Assembly (NCBI GenBank): GCA_030838885.1 | Contig: JAUZEU010000665.1 | Location: forward strand, 1-8,207 | Direction of reading: 5' to 3' | From: Bryobacterales bacterium | GTDB taxonomy: Bacteria; Acidobacteriota; Terriglobia; Bryobacterales; Bryobacteraceae | Length of the DNA: 8,207 bases | Part shown: one piece after another, positions 5,701-8,207 of the stretch | Layout of the letters: each line of letters starts with the position of its first letter | How positions within the stretch are numbered: the first letter of the stretch is position 1 | Position numbers and translations under genes: made by a program | Notes under the pieces: generated by a model | Told to the model about the DNA's origin: nothing | The model's database searches: none | The model's input: the letters and a program-made list of their open reading frames with translations, nothing else

Positions 5701-7257
5701 TCAGTCATTGGGGGTTTGAGTGCCTCCGGCGGTAGAGCGAAAGACAATTGCCATGCCATCGTCGTAAACCGGCCGCCACCCACGGGAGTTCTTCAGCGCG
5801 CCCGAAAGCGGGGTATCCACCGCGAGCAGAATCGTGTTGACGTCATACGCAGCCAGCCTGGCCTCCCAGTTGGAGCGAACGCCCATGATGTCGTTATATT
5901 CCGCCTCAAATTCGGGACCGTAAAAGTCGGCACGGCCGTCCAGAAAGACCTTTGCCGGATATCGCCGATAGATCAGATAGCCCCCCCACGTATCGCTGGT
6001 AAAGATCCGGTCCGAGTCATGCAGGACGGCGAGGGCTGCGGTTGGATATGCCCCCGGATCGTATCGGGGTTGCAAACGGGTGGACGGCGTATGCCCGTAC
6101 ATCATGGCTCCCGCAATCAGCAGCGCTGCGGGGCCGGCGACGTGCCAGCGAACTCCCGCGTCTGCGGCATCGAGTCGGGTGGAGAGCAGTCCAAACCCGC
6201 AAAACACTCCGTGCAGTGTGCTGCCGCGGGTTTTCTCCTGAAGATGCGTCATCCATTCCGAGAGCGCAATGCCGAGCTGCGGAGCAGCCACGAGCATAAA
6301 GAGCGGAATGTTGCGGGCGGAGAGCAGAGCCAGATGAGCCCAGCCGGCCAGCAAGACAAGTGGAACGAAACGCCTCCGTGTGAGGCTCCAAAAGGCAGTA
6401 GCGGCACCCAGCATCAGCATTACTTCAAAGAAGGGAGCCAGAGGATGCCGGAAGTTGATCGATACAAACTCTGAGACGTTTTGAAAATACGCGGGATGCG
6501 TAAGGAAGCGGACCAGCTGGGCGTGCAGGTGCCAGGTGTATGGATTAATGAGACTTGCCGCAAGGCATCCCAACGCGCTCAGGCCGTAGCGCCAACTCCG
6601 CCCCCTGGCCGCACACCGCTCATCGCTTTGCGTCGCGGCCAGCGCAGCAATCAACTCCCCACCCGCATACGCGCAGATCAGGATAATACCGGCTATGAAT
6701 CCGCCGTGCAGGTTGGTCCAGATTACGGTGGCAAAAGGCAGAATGAATAACAGCCTCATTCGCCTCTCTTCGAGTATCGAATAGAAGGCGATCAGAAACA
6801 TCATCGTGAACAAGTGCGGGCGCGCCAGCCAGTGAATCGAAGAGCCACCGGCGGCAATGGCTGTCAGCACAAATGCGATGAGAACACTTCCGCTCTTAAG
6901 CCTGATCAGCCGGTACAAGAGCCCAAAGGTCGCGCAGAGCAGGGCGATAGCACCAAGCAGTACCGCGTGCATACCGCCCTCTTGGTGCAACCAGCCCATG
7001 ATGACGTCGGACAGCCATTCCCACGCGTACCAAACCTGATGTGGCCTTGTGAACGAGAAAATGTCCTGACGAGGCACCCGGCCGTTGGCGAGAATCCATT
7101 CGCCTGTCCGTATATGCCAGCCGGTATCACCGTCGCCCAGCAGAGTAGTGGCTCCGTTCATGCGGCCGAACAGGAACAGAATCGGAAGTACGAACGCGAA
7201 ATCGCCGATCGATGGCAGGAGCCGCCGGATCAACTGCCCGTCTTTGGCGCGGATCAC
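5701..7257 (-). CDS. Polytopic GT-C-like membrane protein (putative glycosyltransferase) in the tad operon
   Basis: 518 residues with about 10-11 predicted membrane segments (near 17-32, 96-117, 122-141, 146-161, 168-183, 186-208, 224-240, 276-290, 297-313, 317-331, 372-388) and a ~120-residue soluble C-terminal domain (DTWGGYLIYRRYP, VFLDGRADFYG at 422-447). The first large loop has GDGDTGWHIRTGEWIL (41-56), then FSFTRPHQVWYAWEWLSD (67-84). Acidic residues in the first extracytoplasmic loop with D-x-D spacing, plus many membrane helices, are the layout of GT-C enzymes, which use lipid-linked sugars (ArnT, PMT, AglB types). No exact family is recognised and no activity is proven; many bacterial proteins of this look are annotated only as hypothetical. 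The GTG start (7257-7255) overlaps the stop of the vWA gene (GTGA), so the two are probably co-translated. Placed between tadG-like and flp, it is a candidate for modifying pilins or the vWA protein (inference). Confidence 0.7.
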   Translation of the reverse strand: MIRAKDGQLIRRLLPSIGDFAFVLPILFLFGRMNGATTLLGDGDTGWHIRTGEWILANGRVPRQDIFSFTRPHQVWYAWEWLSDVIMGWLHQEGGMHAVLLGAIALLCATFGLLYRLIRLKSGSVLIAFVLTAIAAGGSSIHWLARPHLFTMMFLIAFYSILEERRMRLLFILPFATVIWTNLHGGFIAGIILICAYAGGELIAALAATQSDERCAARGRSWRYGLSALGCLAASLINPYTWHLHAQLVRFLTHPAYFQNVSEFVSINFRHPLAPFFEVMLMLGAATAFWSLTRRRFVPLVLLAGWAHLALLSARNIPLFMLVAAPQLGIALSEWMTHLQEKTRGSTLHGVFCGFGLLSTRLDAADAGVRWHVAGPAALLIAGAMMYGHTPSTRLQPRYDPGAYPTAALAVLHDSDRIFTSDTWGGYLIYRRYPAKVFLDGRADFYGPEFEAEYNDIMGVRSNWEARLAAYDVNTILLAVDTPLSGALKNSRGWRPVYDDGMAIVFRSTAGGTQTPND

Positions 7258-8207
7258 TTCGCGAGCCGCAGAATCGCTGAGGCAACGGTATAGAACGCCG
7301 GCAGGAGATCGGATGGCTGGTTGACCTGCACGTAAACTCCGGTAGGCTCGTTCCGGTTGTACGAAGAGGCGTCCTGGGTGTTTGCGAGCCGTTTGAGCAA
7401 TGATGTATCCACCCCACCGTTTCCTGTGTAGCCGATTGTATAAATGGCGATGGGATTCATCACTGTCTGCTTTCGGATGGTACTTCCTGCGTTATCCGCT
7501 GCGTTCCAGCAGGCGATTCCAAGGTGATACTGCGACGTAGCTTTCGTCGGATCATAGGCGACGCTGGACTGCTGGTAAATCCATGATTGAATGTAAGCAG
7601 TGTTCGTCGTCGAATTGTTATAGAGGTCATATGTGGGTATCTTCTGGAGATCCGTCAGATCCGTCGAGGTGCTGCCGTCTTGCCCGACGCCTTTAAGATA
7701 AGCGCAGTTCGTGACCGGCGTAGACGGGCTGATGACGTTGACGTCCCCGTTTGGATTTCGCATCCACCAGAGCGCTGTGTTAGTGTCGCGACTCGCGAGG
7801 CGGTAGAGGCCCGACGAGTATCCGTTCGAGGACCCAAATCCCCAGTCGCCGACCCAGCCGATCATTTGATTAGCCGAGGCGGTGATCGATTTATAGGTGC
7901 ACGCACTGGTCGTTTTGATGGAACTGCCCGCCAGAGTGCTTGAGGTGTTCAGATTCACTGCGAGCGAAGTTGGCATTCCGTCGGTGAACAGAACAATGGC
8001 ATTGAGCCGATCGTCTGTGCCGTATGCTGCAAGGTCCCTGTTATGAGCCTTCTGCAGCTCGACGAAGGCCATTGACAGCGCTTCGGCCGTCCCGGTATCA
8101 CCACCCTCCACCATTGCGGTAATCATGTCCGGCATGTTGCCCCCGGCCTGCGAAAAGGCGAAGTTGATGTCGGGCCCTCCCGCACTTGTTGGAGAAGTAT
8201 TGTAAGG
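7254..8207 (-). CDS. TadG-like vWA-domain protein, 5' end outside window
   Basis: 317 residues visible, open to the right edge (no stop from 8207 down), so the N-terminus, probably with a membrane anchor and the MIDAS DxSxS loop, lies beyond it. GGDTGTAEALSMAF (35-48) is the MIDAS Thr segment, and IVLFTDGMPTS (71-81) is the MIDAS Asp strand of a von Willebrand A fold. The fold resumes at PIAIYTIGYTG (252-262), after a ~165-residue insert rich in Tyr, Trp, Asn, Ser and Thr, with three Cys (103, 168, 233). The last part, LLKRLANTQD then LLPAFYTVASAILRLAK, is the usual closing helix of these proteins. Similar vWA proteins are encoded with Tad systems as TadG, a minor pseudopilin or envelope protein. 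The stop overlaps the GT-C-like start by four bases. The family call is good; TadG orthology is inferred from context. Confidence 0.85.
   Translation of the reverse strand, partial: PYNTSPTSAGGPDINFAFSQAGGNMPDMITAMVEGGDTGTAEALSMAFVELQKAHNRDLAAYGTDDRLNAIVLFTDGMPTSLAVNLNTSSTLAGSSIKTTSACTYKSITASANQMIGWVGDWGFGSSNGYSSGLYRLASRDTNTALWWMRNPNGDVNVISPSTPVTNCAYLKGVGQDGSTSTDLTDLQKIPTYDLYNNSTTNTAYIQSWIYQQSSVAYDPTKATSQYHLGIACWNAADNAGSTIRKQTVMNPIAIYTIGYTGNGGVDTSLLKRLANTQDASSYNRNEPTGVYVQVNQPSDLLPAFYTVASAILRLAK

Noticed and set aside
5716..6474. 252-residue plus-strand ORF
   Set aside because: The longest antisense frame, but it mirrors the GT-C-like gene, has no hydrophobic or catalytic pattern, and its composition is shadow-like.
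1..8207. CRISPR arrays, tRNA/rRNA genes, insertion sequences or phage genes
   Set aside because: No short regularly spaced repeats, tRNA-like cloverleaf, transposase motifs or terminal inverted repeats were seen; the only repeats are the pilin units.

Overview
The window is part of a Tad/Flp (tight-adherence, type IVc) pilus locus, and every convincing gene lies on the minus strand. In transcription order (high to low coordinates) it holds: the 3' part of a TadG-like von Willebrand A (vWA) protein; a polytopic GT-C-like membrane protein; three tandem Flp pilin genes; a 38-residue Flp-like mini-protein; CpaB/RcpC; the secretin CpaC/RcpA; the TadZ/CpaE localisation ATPase-like protein; and the first ~336 codons of the assembly ATPase CpaF/TadA, which runs off the left edge.

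The sequence is moderately GC-rich, all genes face one way, and several junctions are tightly coupled (GTGA overlaps at 7257/7254 and 2168/2165, TAATG at 3610, TAAATG at 1013/1008). Gene order and protein style suggest an environmental, possibly acidobacterial, Gram-negative chromosome. The secretin shows there is an outer membrane. The taxonomic guess is inference only, as the window holds no phylogenetic marker.

Region by region: 7254-8207 is the vWA protein and 5701-7257 the multi-TM protein. 5512-5700 is a leader with a good sigma-54 (-24/-12) promoter candidate. 4843-5511 is the pilin triplication. 4489-4842 carries a hairpin, a degenerate copy of the inter-pilin spacer and the mini-Flp gene. 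1-4488 is the cpaB-cpaC-tadZ-cpaF machinery block.

Functionally, CpaF would power assembly of Flp subunits at the inner membrane at a site set by TadZ. The fibre would leave through the CpaC secretin, with CpaB as its periplasmic partner. The TadG-like protein is a candidate minor, adhesive or tip component. The GT-C-like protein is a candidate pilus-modifying enzyme. The main novelty candidates are the uncleavable-looking mini-Flp, the identical mature pilins with different leaders and start codons, the putative sigma-54 control, and the GT-C-like gene between tadG-like and flp.
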